Notes under the pieces: generated by a model
Database searches by the model: none
What the model saw: the letters and a program-made list of their open reading frames with translations, nothing else
What the model was told of the DNA's origin: nothing
Position numbers and translations under genes: made by a program
Shown: one piece after another, positions 11,221 to 21,621 of the stretch
How the letters are laid out: each line of letters opens with the position of its first letter
How positions within the stretch are numbered: the first letter of the stretch is position 1
NCBI GenBank assembly: GCA_035771165.1
Contig: JAWNZC010000368.1
Coordinates: 1,714,001 to 1,778,000 of the forward strand
Direction of reading: 5' to 3'
Origin: Paragorgia papillata
Taxonomy: Eukaryota > Cnidaria > Anthozoa > Scleralcyonacea > Coralliidae
DNA length: 64,000 nucleotides

Positions 11221-14200
11221 ATGGTGATTGAGTTTGTTGCTGAGACGGCAAAAATTCTACAAGACAAAGGAAGAAAGAATGACTTGGTGTATATAGTAGA
11301 TAGATCCATTGAACTTCTTCAAGGTAACTTAGGGTTAAAAGCGCTAATGTTATGGCACGTTACTCGAAAATGTGATGAAAAAGGGGAATGTAGGGAAATG
11401 TTGAAGTACTATCTTGAGTTTGAAAAATTATTTAGTAATTTAGTTGAGGAAAAGAGTGCGAGAATGCATCTTCTTCTTAGAATTGCAGAAATATGTCTTA
11501 ATACTTCACATTATAGTAAAGCAATAGAATATACCCTAAGAGCTGAAAAGATTGCAGATGAACTTAAACACAAATCAGGCAAAGCAAACTGTTGCGAAAT
11601 ATTAGGAAATGCGCATCTAGGTTTGGCAGAGTATAAAGAAGCCATTCACTATTACAATAAAGGTCTAGAAATCAGCACTGAAATAGGAGATCGGTCAGGA
11701 ATAGCAGGTAACAATGGAAATTTAGGGACTGCCTATCGTTGTTTGGGGCAGTATGAAAAAGCTATTTACTATTACAATAAAAGTCTAGAAATCAGTACTG
11801 AATTAAGAGATCGGCCAGGAATAGCAAGTAACAATGGAAATTTAGGGACTGCCTATCGTTGTTTGGGGCAGTATGAAAAAGCTATTTACTATTACAATAA
11901 AAGTGTAGAAATCAGTACTGAATTAAGAGATCGGCCAGGAATAGCAAGTAACAATGGAAATTTAGGCACTGCCTATCGTTGTTTGGGGCAGTATGAAAAA
12001 GCTATTTACTATTACAATAAAAGTCTAGAAATCAGCACTGAAATAGGAGATCGGTCAGGAATAGCAAGTAACATTGGAAATTTAGGGAAAGTCTATTTGA
12101 GTATGGGGCAGTATGAAAAAGCCATTTACTATTTCAATAAAGGTCTAGCAATCAGCACTGAAATAGGAGATCGGTCAGGAATAGCAAGTAACAATGGAAA
12201 TTTAGGGAATGTCTATTTGAGTATGGATCAGTATGAAAAAGCCATTTACTATTTCAATAAAGGTCTAGCAATCAGCACTGAAATAGGAGATCGGTCAGGA
12301 ATAGCAAGTAACAATGGAAATTTAGGGATTGTCTATCGTTGTTTGGGGCGGTATGAGAAAGCTATTGACTATTACAATAAAGGTCTAGCGATCACCACTG
12401 AAATAGGAGATCGGTCAGGAATAGCAAGGAACAATGGAAATTTAGGGAATGTCTATTTCTGTATGGGGCAGTATGAAAAAGCCATTTACTATTTCAATAA
12501 AGATCTAGCAATCAGCACTGAAATAGGAGATCGGTCAGGAATAGCAAGTAACAATGGAAATTTAGGGAATGTCTATTTGAGTATGGGGCAGTATGAAAAA
12601 GCCATTTACTATTTCAATAAAGGTCTCGCAATCGGCACTGAAATAGGAGATCGGTCAGGAATAGCAAATAAGAATGGAAATTTAGGGACTGTCTATCGTT
12701 GTTTGGGGCAGTATGAGAAAGCTATTGACTATTGCAATAAAGGTCTAGCGATCAGCACTGAAATAGGAGATCGGTCGGGAATAGCAGGTAACAATGGAAA
12801 TTTAGGGACTGCCTATCGTTGTTTGGGGCAGTATGAAAAAGCTATTCAGTATTGTAATAAAAGTCTAGAAATCAGCATTGAAATAGGAGATCGGTCAGGA
12901 ATAGCATGCAACAATGGAAATTTAGGGAGTGTCTATTTGCGTATGGGGCAGTATAAAAAAGCCAGTTACTATTTCAATAAAAGTCTGGCAATCAGCACTG
13001 AAATAGGAGATCGGTCAGGAATAGCAAGTAACAATGGAAGTTTAGGGACTGTCTATCATTGTTTGGGGCAGTATGAGAAAGCTATTGACTATTCCAATAA
13101 AGGTCTAGCGATCAGCACTGAAATAGGAGATCGGTCGGGAATAGCAGGTAACAATGGAAATTTAGGGAATGTCTATTTGAGTATGGATCAGTATGAAAAA
13201 GCCATTTACTATTTCAATAAAGGTCTAGCAATCAGCACTGAAATAGGAGATCGGTCCGGAATAGCAAGGAACAATGGAAATTTAGGGAATGTCTATTTGA
13301 GTATGGGGCAGTATGAGAAAGCCATTTACTATTTCAATAAAGGTCTAGCAATCAGCACTGAAATAGGAGATCGGTCAGGAATTGCAAGTAACAGTGGAAA
13401 TTTAGGGAAAGTCTATTTGAGTATGGGGCAGTATGAAAAAGCCATTTACTATTTCAATAAAGGTCTAGCAATCAGCACTGAAATAGGAGATCGGTCAGGA
13501 ATAGCAAGGAACAATGGAAATTTGGGGAATGCCTATCGTTGTTTGGGGCAGTATGAAAAAGCTATTCAGTATTATAATAAAGGTCTAGAAATCAGCATTG
13601 AAATAGGTGATCGGTCAGGAATAGCAAGTGACAATGGAAATTTAGGGACTGCCTATCGTTGTTTGGGGCAGTATGAAAAAGCTATTCAGTATTATAATAA
13701 AGGTCTAGAAATCAGCATTGAAATAGGAGATCGGTCAGGAATAGCCAATAATAATGGAAATTTAGGGACTGCCTATGATTGTTTGGGGCAGTATGAAAAA
13801 GCTATTCAGTATTATAATAAAGGTCTAGCAATCAGCACTGAAATAGGAGATCGGTCAGGAATAGCAAGTGACAATGGAAATTTAGGGACTGCCTATCGTT
13901 GTTTGGGGCAGTATGAAAAAGCTATTTACTATTACAATAAAAGTCTAGAAATCAGCGCTGAATTAGGAGATCGGTCAGGAATAGCAAGTAACAATGGAAA
14001 TTTAGGGACTGCTTATCTTAGTTTGGGGCAGTATGAAAAAGCCATTTTCTATTACAATAAAGGTCTAGAAATCAGCACTGAAATAGGAGATCGGTCAGGA
14101 ATAGCAAATAACAATGGAAATTTAGGGAATGCATATTCTAAGATGGGGCAGTTTCAAAAATCTCTTAAATGTTTTGAAGAAACATTAAAAATTAGTTCAG

Positions 14201-14604
14201 AAATTGGTGATCGAAGTTCGGAATGCATTTCTTTAGGAAACATAGGGACCTCTTACTTGTCAATGTATTTGTTTGTAGCTCGCGAAACGGAAGATGTGAG
14301 CAACTTAAAAAACGCTGTGCCATTTCTTAAGAGATCTGTTATCTGTGGTGATAAGATTTTATTCGACTTGAGCGTTGACAAAAATAAGATATCATTCACT
14401 GGTGAATACTTTCCACGATATGTGACTCTAATGCATTGTTTTCTTTTGTTAACACGCATTGAAGCCGCATTGTTAGTTATTGATCTTGGAAAGGCCAAGG
14501 CACTGCATGCTTTTATCGAGAAACCAAAGAAATCAGAGATTGATGACATGATCAATTATACACGTGAGACCTGGAAAAATATCGCCAAAATGAAGAGAAA
14601 TTAG
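11221..14604 (+). CDS. TPR-CHAT protein copy 1, TPR array part (ends at frameshift)
   Basis: Encodes 1127 residues. About 120 residues of helical N-terminal region precede 22 or so tandem 40-residue TPR units (residues ~120-1000) with core GDRSGIA..NGNLG..Y...GQYEKAI.Y.NK.L. The DNA period is exactly 120 bp, with no indel across 2.6 kb. TPR arrays form superhelical ligand-binding scaffolds. After the array comes a helical linker containing LGKAKALHAFIE, as in other TPR-CHAT proteins. The frame stops at 14,604 because the A-run at 14,587-14,590 has four A where copy 2 has five. The protease continues in another frame from 14,592. Either this copy is a recent pseudogene or there is a homopolymer assembly error. 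The predicted exon begins at 11,191, ten codons before this ATG. Confidence 0.88.
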   Translation: MVIEFVAETAKILQDKGRKNDLVYIVDRSIELLQGNLGLKALMLWHVTRKCDEKGECREMLKYYLEFEKLFSNLVEEKSARMHLLLRIAEICLNTSHYSKAIEYTLRAEKIADELKHKSGKANCCEILGNAHLGLAEYKEAIHYYNKGLEISTEIGDRSGIAGNNGNLGTAYRCLGQYEKAIYYYNKSLEISTELRDRPGIASNNGNLGTAYRCLGQYEKAIYYYNKSVEISTELRDRPGIASNNGNLGTAYRCLGQYEKAIYYYNKSLEISTEIGDRSGIASNIGNLGKVYLSMGQYEKAIYYFNKGLAISTEIGDRSGIASNNGNLGNVYLSMDQYEKAIYYFNKGLAISTEIGDRSGIASNNGNLGIVYRCLGRYEKAIDYYNKGLAITTEIGDRSGIARNNGNLGNVYFCMGQYEKAIYYFNKDLAISTEIGDRSGIASNNGNLGNVYLSMGQYEKAIYYFNKGLAIGTEIGDRSGIANKNGNLGTVYRCLGQYEKAIDYCNKGLAISTEIGDRSGIAGNNGNLGTAYRCLGQYEKAIQYCNKSLEISIEIGDRSGIACNNGNLGSVYLRMGQYKKASYYFNKSLAISTEIGDRSGIASNNGSLGTVYHCLGQYEKAIDYSNKGLAISTEIGDRSGIAGNNGNLGNVYLSMDQYEKAIYYFNKGLAISTEIGDRSGIARNNGNLGNVYLSMGQYEKAIYYFNKGLAISTEIGDRSGIASNSGNLGKVYLSMGQYEKAIYYFNKGLAISTEIGDRSGIARNNGNLGNAYRCLGQYEKAIQYYNKGLEISIEIGDRSGIASDNGNLGTAYRCLGQYEKAIQYYNKGLEISIEIGDRSGIANNNGNLGTAYDCLGQYEKAIQYYNKGLAISTEIGDRSGIASDNGNLGTAYRCLGQYEKAIYYYNKSLEISAELGDRSGIASNNGNLGTAYLSLGQYEKAIFYYNKGLEISTEIGDRSGIANNNGNLGNAYSKMGQFQKSLKCFEETLKISSEIGDRSSECISLGNIGTSYLSMYLFVARETEDVSNLKNAVPFLKRSVICGDKILFDLSVDKNKISFTGEYFPRYVTLMHCFLLLTRIEAALLVIDLGKAKALHAFIEKPKKSEIDDMINYTRETWKNIAKMKRN
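14587..14590 (+). other. One-base deletion (frameshift) in copy 1
   Basis: The run reads CCAAAATGAAGAG here and GACAAAAATGAAGAG in copy 2 (A-run 44,582-44,586). The loss of one A separates the TPR array from the protease frame while both sides stay open and well conserved. Checking the base by long reads or transcript data would tell mutation from assembly error. Confidence 0.85.
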
Positions 14605-16058
14605 AAATAGACAATATTGAGAAGGGTATCCTGCTCAAGAAAAATAGTTCCACTGTTTTATTCTACTCTTTTGATCATCGGAACTTTCTCCATATATGGG
14701 TTTTAAATGGCGTGGATGACATTAAATACATTGTTTTGGAACGAAATAATGACCTGACTTTACCTGAGAATTCTATTTTTGATATTTTGAAAATGTTGCT
14801 TCAGACTTATTCCGTTAATTTAAATCGTGATTCCTCCTTGGTTAAACTAAGTTCAAATTCTACTTCTGATCGTCACAACATTGCGGAAATACCATGGAGC
14901 CAGGTGTTACTGAATGAGAATTTTATTGATTCTAATGAAGGATCAGAAGATTGTAAATTAGAGATCTCCGAAAATAAACATTCCGAAAAGGCCCAGACTT
15001 GCGAAAGCATATTTCTTCCCAACACACGCCAAGATTCTGAGTCGAAAATCAAGAATGTACTGCAAGTAGTGCAACGTTATGATCTGGCTGTTGACGTTGC
15101 CAAACTGAGGTCTCCGGTTAGACCTCCTTCTATTGAACAACATACTCGTATTTTACAGGAATTGTTTCAGAAACTCATCAATCCTGTTAAGAATTTTATT
15201 AAAGGAAACAAATTGATTATTGTTCCTGACAAATTTTTGTTTTTTGTGCCATTTTGTGCTTTGAAAGATGAAAACGGTTCCTCGATCTCACAAAATTACA
15301 GTATTCAAATAACACCATCTCTGCACACTCTTTATGCCAGCATGAAGCAATCAGATGAAGCTAGTCTAGGTTTTGCATTGTTTGTTGGTAATCCAACTAT
15401 TGGAAAAGTTAGTTTTCGTGGCCTAGAAATTGAACCAGAACCGCTCCCATCCGCCACAGCTGAAGCGAAATGTCTTGCACCGCGTTTTAACGCTAAACCC
15501 TTAGTAGAAGACAAGGCGATAAAGCAACTAGTTTTGCAATTAATTCAAAACGCTGGCATAATTCACATTGCCGCACATGGGGATGGAGAGCATGGTGAAA
15601 TTTTTCTTGCTCCTAATCCTAATTCAACTAGCCAAGGCTTACCCAAAGAACAATCGTATCTTGTAAGAGAAAAAGATATTATTGAAATTCCCATAAGTGC
15701 CCGGTTAGTTGTTCTATGTTGTTGTCATACAGGAAGAGGGAATGTCTCTTCAGAAGGAGTCGTTGGTCTAGCACGCGCATTTCTTGCAGCCGGTGCTCGC
15801 TCCGTTCTTGCCACACTCTGGCCTATTGACGATGAAGGTACACAATTGTTCATGGAAAATTTCTATAATGAAATTTGCAACGAAACGTCGGTTTGTGAGG
15901 CTTTGAGAAGGACAATGAACATATTTCAACAACATGAAAACCATATTTTTCGAGATCTACAGATTTGGGTACCATTTACTATCTACGGCGAAGACGTTAA
16001 GTTTTCCAAGCACGATATTGAAGAAATAAAAACAAAATCTCGCGAAATGACATTGTGA
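14592..16058 (+). CDS. TPR-CHAT protein copy 1, CHAT protease part
   Basis: Open without interruption to the stop at 16,058; the first in-frame ATG is 14,712. The CHAT (caspase HetF associated with TPRs) fold is recognisable from KLIIVPDKFLFFVPFCALKD, the His motif HIAAHG (His codon 15,576) and the Cys motif VVLCCCHTGRG (third Cys, codon 15,723). These align with the classic H...AHG and LSACxTG catalytic dyad of clan CD cysteine proteases. Then come the GLARAFLAAGA and VLATLWPIDD elements typical of the family. The catalytic residues are intact, so decay beyond the single upstream frameshift is not evident. If translated separately this part would be a TPR-less CHAT protein, which seems unlikely without its own promoter. 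Confidence 0.85.
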   Translation, partial: EEKLEIDNIEKGILLKKNSSTVLFYSFDHRNFLHIWVLNGVDDIKYIVLERNNDLTLPENSIFDILKMLLQTYSVNLNRDSSLVKLSSNSTSDRHNIAEIPWSQVLLNENFIDSNEGSEDCKLEISENKHSEKAQTCESIFLPNTRQDSESKIKNVLQVVQRYDLAVDVAKLRSPVRPPSIEQHTRILQELFQKLINPVKNFIKGNKLIIVPDKFLFFVPFCALKDENGSSISQNYSIQITPSLHTLYASMKQSDEASLGFALFVGNPTIGKVSFRGLEIEPEPLPSATAEAKCLAPRFNAKPLVEDKAIKQLVLQLIQNAGIIHIAAHGDGEHGEIFLAPNPNSTSQGLPKEQSYLVREKDIIEIPISARLVVLCCCHTGRGNVSSEGVVGLARAFLAAGARSVLATLWPIDDEGTQLFMENFYNEICNETSVCEALRRTMNIFQQHENHIFRDLQIWVPFTIYGEDVKFSKHDIEEIKTKSREMTL

Positions 16059-17300
16059 TTGTATTGAGTGTTGGTTTCTCAGAACGTTTTTCTTTCGAAC
16101 AAGGTAAAGTTAAAGTGGCTTTGAAACGACAATTAGGTCTGAAAAGAATTACATGGCAAAGCTAAACATAAGATCAACTGATAACAATTTGATATGTAAT
16201 GCAACAGAAAACAAGTCTTCTTCAACATTAGAAGACAGAAGACGTGTAATTGTCAATAAATATAAAAATGTTAGTTTAGGCATCCATAATTAGGTCATTT
16301 GCAGAAACGGTGATTTCGTTAGACCCCATCCACACGTATACGTTTTCCTAGCGTTTTCATATTGTTTCAGGTAATGAGACCATTGTTTTCTGCTCCGCTG
16401 AGGACCGAGAACAATATAAAAACGGTATGAAAACGCATACGTGTTGACATGGCCTTAGACAGTGTTTAAGGATTAGATCGTGAGTAGCTAAACAAGATAT
16501 AACCTTGGATTGAACCATCGTCGACCACAACATTATTGCAAAACCAAAGACAATAGTTAATTGTCGATTAACACAGTCAGCATTTTCGCAGCTTATCTAG
16601 GTATTTTAAAACTCGTTTAAACCATGATTATCGTAAACAACGGTTAAATGGCGTCTTCGCCATCGGCCCATTGTGTTTATATAGAGTGTATTTATACATA
16701 TAGATTAAGTAATACTTATTCCGGATAGAACACTTCGGAATTTACAATATCCTGTTGGTTATGTTTCTCGTGATATAAAATAAGTTACATACAATATAAT
16801 CTAATTAATACTAAATAATGGTTCTTTACTAATCTGCCTAAATAATTAAGATTCAAAGTTTTTCTAATTTTAATAGGAAATTTATTATAGATATTAGCAC
16901 TTATATAATAATACAGGTTTCTAGCATGTTCAGGGGGTATATCTTAGGCAGTTGAATCTAACAAGAAGCATTCCACGCACCTATACTCTGGTCGTTTAGC
17001 TTGAAGTTGTTTTCAAAATGTTTACAGGCAAATCTATCCAAGCAGGCAAAGATGCGTCTACAATATGATCACAAGTTTTGCATAATATAATATAAAATAA
17101 TTAGAATTTTTGATAATTTGCAGATATGTTGAATAACAATAGTTTGTTTTTGATATCATGTTTGTTTGTTTATTAGTTAATAGTTAAACACTATGAGCAT
17201 TTCTCTCATTGGACCTTCACTTATACAGGATCTTCAAATAATTTTGTTATTTACAGTAGCTCGACATGCACTAAATGGTACAGCAATGATGCAGCTTTCC
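16059..17300. other. 3' flank of TPR-CHAT copy 1
   Basis: No gene is seen. The first 200 bases are a likely 3' untranslated region. A small palindromic insert at about 16,324-16,456 (CCATCCACACGTATACG paired with CATACGTGTTGACATGG) is absent from unit B. From 16,800 on, the sequence again tracks unit B (47,090 on). Confidence 0.5.
16255..16260 (+). terminator. Candidate polyadenylation signal of copy 1
   Basis: AATAAA lies 197 bases after the stop, in sequence conserved with unit B up to this point. In unit B the matching bases are replaced where a MITE begins (46,262), so copy 2 must use another signal. Confidence 0.45.
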
Positions 17301-17310
17301 CCAAATTTCC

Positions 17311-17315
17311 AAAAA

Positions 17316-17359
<44 letters not shown>

Positions 17360-17485
17360 TGTTTGTAAGGTTTTCCAAGAGTGCTCAATACTTATACGTA
17401 GAGCAGGTAATAGTTAGTTAACTTTGAGAATAGTTGCTTCTCAGAGTTTCACGCCTCTTGCGATCTTCAGGCAACGCAGAAGTCC
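17311..17485 (-). mobile_element. Penelope-like element tail with TA tract and hammerhead-like motif
   Basis: A (TA)n run (17,319-17,355) is followed by AGAGTGCTCAATACTTAT and then, on the minus strand, CCTGAAGATCGC...GGCGTGAAAC. The latter has the CUGANGA / stem II / GAAAC order of hammerhead ribozymes. Stem II is CGC/GCG and an outer helix GTTGC/GCAAC closes it. The base expected to be U at the NUH cleavage site is A here, so cleavage is doubtful. The segment is absent from unit B. Penelope-like retroelements are known to carry hammerhead motifs. Confidence 0.5.
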
Positions 17486-17499
17486 GAAGAGGACTTGCA

Positions 17500-18536
17500 T
17501 TACACTTGAGTTACCCTATAGCTATGAATAAAGGTGATATAGTTGTAATCTAGATATATCTTGTATATATGTACAGCTGAGGGGAACACAAATAGATCAC
17601 TCCAGTTTAAATGGTACTATCTAATTGTTTGGTTATAAAATACTTTAGTAATACTTAGTTTTGATAATTAAAATTGGCAAGGCTTAACTCTTTCGGTGAG
17701 TGTAAAAAAGTAAAGTGCAGTGTTTTAGATAGAGCAAAGTGAAAAGGTAGTAAACTAGAATTCCAGTAAGATAATAAAAGTTGACTGTGGCAGTGAAAGT
17801 GTTAACATATCAAAACAAAATTGTAATTTAGCAAAGTCAAATAGTTTAGTTTTGAGTTTTCTCCGTTATAAGTGTAAACGAGGATGTTTTGAAAGTGTGT
17901 GTCAACGGTATATCTTATTTAGTTACTTTGTAAAACTAATTTGTTAATAGAATATTTTATCACAATTATACAATTCTGATGTACACAATTACATAACGGT
18001 AAATGCGTTTGATCCTAATAGTATTATTATAGTACATGTTTGTGAAAGTTGTTCGTCTAGGTTAATGTAGTCTTGAGAAAGAGTGTTGGTAGTGGTGGTG
18101 ACTAACGTTATAAAATAAATGGTTTGAAGACGTTGTGTAGACGAACAAAAGAATGTGTTTTATAATCCATATGTGAAATTAATAATGTTATTAGTCGGGT
18201 AAACATCAACAATGTACTCAACTGCATGAAAAATACTGTAAATACTGTTTTGTGTTTAAATGTTTTTAATTGTTCAGAACTATGTAGGCCACTGTAATTT
18301 TAATGGTCATATATTTACCATTATTATATAACGTTTACACGCTTTATTATTATAAGGACAAAACTAGTTGTATCTATCTTATATAGAAAACTCTAAGCTA
18401 AGTTTCCTGGTTGTAAGAAAACATTTCTTGTGATGTAACTTTGTTAAAAGTAAACTCAAGTAATAGATGCATGTTAGTCACTGTGAAAATCAAATTCAGA
18501 GGTTGGCTTTTTGTTAAAAATATTGTGGTGGGATAC
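17500..18536. other. Non-coding sequence shared by units A and B
   Basis: No gene is seen. It matches 47,590-48,621. It is AT-rich, with short open frames only. Confidence 0.5.
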
Positions 18537-18540
18537 TTAA

Positions 18541-18760
18541 CCTTTTGCAGCCTGTTAGCCATTTTAAAAATCCTATTTATCTTTTCTGGTTAACACCAGT
18601 TGCATTGTCTTTAGCGCAGAAAAGGATCTTCTGCAATGATTGTAAATGATTGAGAAACTATATTCTTGACCATTTACAGCTTCTTGAAAACTTTAGGATT
18701 TTTTCTGGCTAAAACCGGACGATTTTATACAATACAACATATGGTCTTGGCTGTAAAGGG
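18541..18760. mobile_element. piggyBac-like MITE with TTAA duplication (unit A)
   Basis: The inverted ends CCTTTTGCAGCC and GGCTGTAAAGGG lie directly inside TTAA at 18,537-18,540 and 18,761-18,764. TTAA targets with CCY...RGG ends are the hallmark of piggyBac elements. There is no coding capacity in 220 bp. The unit B copy at 48,626-48,843 has the right TTAA changed to TTGA. Confidence 0.72.
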
Positions 18761-18832
18761 TTAACTTGATAAAATTTCAGAAATTTTTCTCTGCCCATAT
18801 TTTGTTTCAAGTATGATGTTACATTCTCTTTA

Positions 18833-19120
18833 AAAACTCATTAATAATTCATGAAGAAAGCACAAAAGAAATCTAACTAAGTCCGTAGCTTTATTTCTGG
18901 AAAAAAAATCCTCCTGATTTACATAGACTTTAGCCTTGATTTTCTCGTCTTAGACAACATTATTTTTCAAAATTACTACGCCAATGAACTTACCAAATGG
19001 GTCGTTTCTAAAGCTATTCAAAACATTCGCAGTATGTGTTTTATGAGATCTAAAATACTCAGCTATCGCCTCGTGTTTTAAATCTGATAAGAAAACACTG
19101 CTGCTCATGTTTTAAATATT
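18833..19120. mobile_element. MITE of the TTCATGAGGAAAA family (unit A, shared with B)
   Basis: CTCATTAATAATTCATGAAG opens the element. The core holds TCTAAAATACTCAGC and CGTGTTTTAAATCTGATAAG, which can fold back, and GCTCATGTTTTAAATATTAC closes it. The same element is at 48,915-49,205. Confidence 0.58.
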
Positions 19121-20550
19121 ACTTCATGAACTGAGATATCTGCGTCTAATGTTTTAAGCAATTGTACAATACAATGTTCCCATTTGAGTGGTAAAGATAA
19201 TTCGAGCTGTTTGTCTAGTCAAATCACGGCTGCTTAAACTTTGGAAATTATTCTTGGGATTCTGAAATCTTCCAGTGGTTACTTCACCAAAGATAAAACA
19301 AACTATGTGGTACTTGAATACAGAGAAAGTCAAACTAACACCATTGGTCCAGGAAGACAACGCTTATTTGAGACACTTGGGGTAATAATTAAATCTGTGC
19401 TTTCTGTTGCTTTGTTGACGCCTTCAAGGAAACCCAAATTGTTATATCGCCGAGTTTCAAATCCTTGGCTACGACAACAAATAAAGTACATAAAGAATTG
19501 CGAAAGGTTGATCTGTTTGAAATATGTTAATTTGGAAAACCTCGAATACTGGCATTTGCTAAACTGACAATTGAATCTCACAACTACGAGCATTAAACTT
19601 TGATCTCTATGTTACCAGCACTGAAATGTTCAACCAGGAATATATTTTCAGACATTCTTTATCTGGTTCGCACCTGTAGTTTATCATCATTGATTCATGG
19701 TATTATACTAAGGATGAATATCTAAACAAAACTTATCTGGAACTATCTTAACTCTGACTGTCTACAGATTATCTCAAGAATGTTTAACTCATGGTCCTTC
19801 ATATACCTGAACTCCACTAACATTAACCGTCAAACAACAACACTTTGAGAAGTTCTATTTTGACGAAAGTTGTCCTGGAACCATTTTAAACTCTGACTGT
19901 CAACCTTCAGTTTACTCTATTTCAGATATTGGATTATGTACAGTTTTACTCTAAGCCTGCCGCTCGTCAGAAAACTGAATGTTAAACATGAAAGAACGAC
20001 AACGCTATATATCAAGACTAAAGTCTGGTTTGCAAAGCGACAGCATGGTTTTGGTTTATACTAGAGAAACAGCTCTGAACTTTTAGCAAACCTAAATAAA
20101 CACCCAGCTTCATCTTGCTTAAAAATTTAGTTGTGGATATCTTTTGCGGTCAAATTATTTCTTTTCCACAAAGTAAAATGATTTTGTATCAATTTGAGTG
20201 GATTTTATTAACATTCAAAACCTTTACCCGTTATTTTTTGCAAAAAGCCAACCTCTGAATAGACTGAATAATTAAACACAAACATTCTGTCAGTCACCCA
20301 AACAAAAATTGCACAACATATCAACAAGGTTACAGCTCTGTAAAATCTTGTGCGTTTTTATGTATGTAGTTCTGACTATTATGTTTCTTTAATCGAAAAT
20401 ATACCAGAAAATGGCGGCTGTAATTTAACCATAATACTTCGTAAACTTAGAGCATCTCAAAAAAAACCAAATAAACAATATTTACTATTAATTATTTGAT
20501 TGTTTACATGGTGACAAATTTTAACAGAAGCGTAACGATTTGTGGTAACA
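19121..20550. other. Non-coding sequence shared by units A and B
   Basis: No recognisable gene. It matches 49,206-50,599. The overlapping frames at 19,154-19,593 are preserved in part in unit B but differ by an indel near 49,540, and they resemble no known protein. Confidence 0.45.
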
Positions 20551-20886
20551 CAAGTCTATTATTTATTGATTAGCTTTTGATCTGTGGATTCAGACCTTTA
20601 TCAGAGCAAATCTATTAAAGTTTTAAAAAATCCTACGATTTCACAGGAGAGTCAGCCATTGAATAGCACTTGGTTAGCTCTCTTCGATCAACAATCCTGA
20701 TTCCATTATGTCATTTAATTAATTTTAGAATAAACGTATAAGCACGTAACTACGCCATTGTGTTCTTACGTCATTCTGGTTGTTTAGTTGTTTTGTTTAT
20801 ATTACGTGAGTCAACACGATGTTGGCATTTGCTCCGATGAAGGTCTGAGTCACAGGTCGAAAGATCAGCAATAAATAATAAACTTG
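20551..20886. mobile_element. TIR element with about 60-bp ends (unit A)
   Basis: Left and right ends share an inverted repeat of about 60 bp (CAAGTTTATTATTTATTG through AGACCTTTATCAGAGCAAAT with a few mismatches). Each end contains a GATGAAGGTCTG...CAGGTCGAAA-like stretch. In copy B the right end (50,880) reads CTGATGAAGGTCTG, which resembles the hammerhead core. The body is about 200 bp and non-coding. The copy in unit B is at about 50,599-50,937. Confidence 0.65.
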
Positions 20887-21621
20887 ATCATTCTTGATTC
20901 TATTATAATGTTTATTATGTTAACATAGATCTCGTTTTCCATTAAAATTTATTTTTCTCAAGCAATATTTTTCAATAATTCCCCGAAGAAACAAAGTTTA
21001 CTATGCGAAAACAAATTATGGTTAAATTTACAAGTCGCCATCTTTTTCGGTACAGTTACTAAGTGTGAGTTAATGTGATGTAATGCTGATGTATTGTATA
21101 GTTTAAATTAATCTTATGTAAGTAACTGTAGCTCTGAAATTTAATTCTTTATTATAACTTGAACTGGCAACAACTGTAGATTTACATTAATACAATTAGG
21201 ATTAAAAACATTGAGTTTTCTTTTATATTATTAGATAGAGATAGTCTTGTATTAGTCTTAAACTTTTTTAAATGTATTCATAATAAAATGGTGCAAAATA
21301 TAAACACTTAAAAGTGTGACATTTGCTGCATAATAAAATACATGGAAAAACTTGACAACTTTGATTGGCTAAGAAAAGTGCAATTTTAATCTAAATGCAG
21401 AAAAGATGTAATACAATGCAAATTTTATCAGGTTGAGTATTACCGGTAAGCATTTATTCTGATTGGCTAATAAAACGCAAGAGAGCAAATCAAATGCTTA
21501 TACGGATTTTGAAGGTTCTCAGTTTCCTCAAAGTTCCTCAAGCGCATGCACTATATGACTTTTATCAGTATTCGATTATCACGGTTTTTATAATACTGTT
21601 AATTGTTGAAACATTTTGAAA

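Noticed and set aside
14253..14555. Minus-strand frames within the TPR-CHAT genes (also 14,958-15,514 and 44,951-45,507)
   Set aside because: They mirror a well-supported coding sequence on the plus strand and have no independent support.
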